Assembly: GCA_031263345.1 (NCBI GenBank)
Contig: JAISFY010000051.1
Location: 1 to 15,672, forward strand
Length of the DNA: 15,672 bases
Source: Holosporales bacterium
GTDB taxonomy: Bacteria; Pseudomonadota; Alphaproteobacteria; RUG11792
Reading direction: 5' to 3'
The stretch's first letter is position 1. Every line of letters begins with the position of its first letter. This document shows positions 13,494-15,672 of the stretch, piece by piece. Below the pieces are notes generated by a model, which did no database searches, was not told where the DNA came from, and saw only the letters and a list, made by a program, of their open reading frames with translations. The position numbers were made by a program, and so were the translations under genes.

Positions 13494-15672
13494 CCAATAA
13501 GAATCAAGTATCATCCCCAACATCAAGGAACCCCGAATCCAAATACAAAAGAGTCAAGAAGAACCAAGTTAGTGCTTTAATACTTGGACTACTAGCTGGT
13601 ATCATTCCAACCCAACAGTGGGGAGCGACCGTAGCAGCGGTTCCAGAAATGCAGCCTAGGCTAGATCTGCAAGTATGTGCAGAATACCAAAAGATGCAAG
13701 CTGGGCTCATATATAGAAGCCTCATAGATCGATCCATAGTCACACGACATCAAATATTAGAAATAAAAGAATTTAACGAATGGATGGCCGAACTTGATCG
13801 AGGCTATGCTAAGTTAAAGTTAGCAATACAACAGGCGCGCACCACGATCGCCAAAGTTCCACCACACCGCATGTTGGAAGGATTGGAAAATGTGTTAGAT
13901 CTAGTGGATACACAATTTGATAAAATATATGAAGATGGCAAAAACGCCTGCACCACAGTCTATGACATATCCTCGCATCAACGCAATCTATTACTGGCGT
14001 GTAAATTAGGTCACATATCCGCTCCCGACGTAGATCCCCTGTATCAGGTGTTAGCCGGTTTAATAGCAAGAAATGCCAAAGACACCATCCCAATGAGCAA
14101 CATTTTCCAACTATATGCCGATATTACCAACCAAATCAACAACATCACCAAAGCGATACCCGAATTAGTAGCAGAATCCTCCAGTGGTACCGCGGGCATC
14201 GAAGAAGACGATGATTCCGACGAGTCATCCTCCGCCATATACGGCAGCCTCATAGAAATGTTGAACCAAGCTAAAGCCACAGACCAATTAGTTAGGAGAT
14301 TAGTTACGGTCCTCGAACTTCCCCTTCCCGAAATTTACAGTGCGCTCGGCGAACAATACAAACCAAGCACCACATGGGTCGGCGGACAAGTCGTGCACAT
14401 CGTCAAACTTCAGAAAAGATTGGAAGAGTTCTACACTAAATACATAAAAGGGCAAGCATCACAGCGAGGACTCACCCTGGACAGCGACGGCGACGGCGAG
14501 CGCGAATCAGAAAAAAGAGAATTAGACTTGAAGGACGTGCTGAGAAAAAGTTCGGGGTTGGCGGTGAGGTACGTTGAGATGTTGAAACACCCAGACACTG
14601 TTTCAGAGTTACACCAATTGTACAGTCAGCCAGAAAGAATCCAAACCCTAATAGCCACGCTAAACACTACGTATGGTGTCATTAGTTGGGAAGAATTGGG
14701 CCTCATCCAGGACATCCTGGCAGCATCATCTCACGCCCCGGCCACTGCCGAAATAACCACCAGCATCCCTGTCGACGACGTCATCAAAAGCAAGTGCAGA
14801 GGATATGGCGCAATCATTACCGAAGTCATTCCAACCTCGGCGCCTTTCTCGGGAATCCCCACCACCAGACTTACCGAACTGATTGGCAAAGTCATCGGAA
14901 AAACAGCAAAACCATCCCAGAGCAGAGAATTCAGATCATATTATGACCAAATACTAACACACATCCCAAGTCTGAGCGATCGTCACAGCCCCGAAGAATG
15001 GCTTCGTATAAGGATGAATAGAGCAATGGCTAAAGACATCCTCTCATTCATCGAAATTATCGATCAAAACCATAGGTATCCCCCCGGCGAGAGCGGCGCC
15101 GTGCTAGAATCCATATATTCCAGAGACAACCTACAAGACATTGTCGGTCATACGGGTCTCCAGCCCCCCCCCGTCGACCTGCTCCAAGGCGCCCCTCCCC
15201 CCGACGGGGAAGCCGAGCCCCTCCCGCAGGCCACGGTCACCGAGATCATCAGGCAAATGAAAAGTGGGAAACTCAACAAACAAGGAGAAAGGTATCCCAT
15301 TAAGATAGCAGGAGTATCCACCAGTCACCGGGCACAAATACACGCCGCGGTAGAGGCCGAGAAAAGGAAAGACTCCAAAGCGACATGGCTAAAAGTCGGA
15401 TACACAATCCCCACAGTAGATGGGGAGCCCCTCAAGATATTCCCGTCAACTATGAGAGCGCCAGGGCAACAACCCAATAGACAAGGGCAGAGGCAGGCCC
15501 CCCCAAGAGCCGGTAGGAACCAAGCAGGGCAAGGGGCGCAGGCAAACCTACAGCGGAGGCCAACACAGCCGCCCGTAGCTTCGCCCCCACCCGTAGTACA
15601 GTCCCCACAGTGGCCAGTCCAGCAAGCGGTGAGGACAGTCCAGCCCCAAGTTGCAGAGCCCTCCGCCGAGGT
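13490..15672 (+). CDS. Large putative secreted protein of unknown function (3' end beyond window)
   Basis: The frame is open from ATG 13490 to the window edge: 727 codons without a stop. No family is recognised. Residues 1-26 are polar and basic, 27-39 hydrophobic (VSALILGLLAGII), and A50 is a plausible signal peptidase site (VAA-VPEM), so Sec export by the SecA encoded here is likely. The mature part is soluble and mostly helical-looking, with four Cys (about residues 63, 153, 168, 441). An acidic run EEDDDSDESSS lies near 235-245, and a DSDGDGE stretch near 331-337 resembles a calcium-binding DxDxDG loop. From about 555 it becomes Pro-rich, with a conserved-looking basic segment near 590-660, then a Pro/Gln/Arg-rich low-complexity tail. 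Codons ending in A or C dominate, unlike secA or rho. Coupled by ATGA to the upstream ORF. Confidence 0.8.
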   Translation, partial: MTNKNQVSSPTSRNPESKYKRVKKNQVSALILGLLAGIIPTQQWGATVAAVPEMQPRLDLQVCAEYQKMQAGLIYRSLIDRSIVTRHQILEIKEFNEWMAELDRGYAKLKLAIQQARTTIAKVPPHRMLEGLENVLDLVDTQFDKIYEDGKNACTTVYDISSHQRNLLLACKLGHISAPDVDPLYQVLAGLIARNAKDTIPMSNIFQLYADITNQINNITKAIPELVAESSSGTAGIEEDDDSDESSSAIYGSLIEMLNQAKATDQLVRRLVTVLELPLPEIYSALGEQYKPSTTWVGGQVVHIVKLQKRLEEFYTKYIKGQASQRGLTLDSDGDGERESEKRELDLKDVLRKSSGLAVRYVEMLKHPDTVSELHQLYSQPERIQTLIATLNTTYGVISWEELGLIQDILAASSHAPATAEITTSIPVDDVIKSKCRGYGAIITEVIPTSAPFSGIPTTRLTELIGKVIGKTAKPSQSREFRSYYDQILTHIPSLSDRHSPEEWLRIRMNRAMAKDILSFIEIIDQNHRYPPGESGAVLESIYSRDNLQDIVGHTGLQPPPVDLLQGAPPPDGEAEPLPQATVTEIIRQMKSGKLNKQGERYPIKIAGVSTSHRAQIHAAVEAEKRKDSKATWLKVGYTIPTVDGEPLKIFPSTMRAPGQQPNRQGQRQAPPRAGRNQAGQGAQANLQRRPTQPPVASPPPVVQSPQWPVQQAVRTVQPQVAEPSAE

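Noticed and set aside
13115..15343. Several minus-strand frames of 65-94 codons opposite the large ORF, and a plus-strand frame at 14686-14946
   Set aside because: All lie within the continuous 727-codon plus-strand frame with signal peptide and strong ribosome-binding site. Their products are low-complexity antisense-type sequences.
1..15672. CRISPR array, insertion sequence or rRNA genes
   Set aside because: No regularly spaced repeats with unique spacers, no transposase or terminal inverted repeats with target duplications, and no rRNA sequence were seen.

Overview
The window looks like part of the chromosome of an alphaproteobacterium with a reduced, rearranged genome, possibly an obligately host-associated one. 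The basis is moderate GC content, AT-rich intergenic gaps, weak ribosome-binding sites, alphaproteobacterial-type Rho, FtsQ and bL31 sequences, and core genes lifted out of their usual neighbourhoods (ftsQ behind secA, no dcw cluster). Assignment to a lineage such as Holosporales or Rickettsiales is inference; no rRNA or species marker is present.

Region 1 (1-340) holds a serine tRNA(CGA) on the minus strand. Behind its 3' end are two long imperfect hairpins that share a GCTTCGC loop, and a second 19-bp copy of the tRNA 3' end. Region 2 (488-7886) is a plus-strand run of housekeeping genes: smpB (trans-translation), truA (tRNA pseudouridylation), prmC (release factor methylation, apparently shortened), rho (termination), secA (protein export) and ftsQ (division), with rpmE (bL31) on the minus strand between prmC and rho. 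Past ftsQ only a start codon and a few codons remain where ftsA would normally follow.

Region 3 (8012-9376) is a sodium-coupled amino acid symporter of the AGCS family. Region 4 (9473-12423) is an iron module. A DtxR-type regulator on the minus strand is divergent from feoA-feoB, a ferrous iron importer, and a family 6 hypoxanthine/uracil-type DNA glycosylase gene overlaps the end of feoB. A promoter and an 18-bp inverted repeat lie between the regulator and feoA.

Region 5 (12424-15672) differs. A 560-base stretch without a convincing gene runs into a decayed fragment of purK, recognisable by its ATP-grasp motif. That fragment merges into an ORF of unknown function (12987-13493), whose stop overlaps (ATGA) the start of a very large unrecognised ORF at 13490 that is still open at the window's end after 727 codons. 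The large ORF has a signal peptide, an acidic stretch, a DxDxDG motif and a proline/glutamine-rich basic tail. Its A- and C-rich codon choice contrasts with the housekeeping genes on the same strand. It is the best candidate here for an undescribed exported, possibly host-directed, protein.
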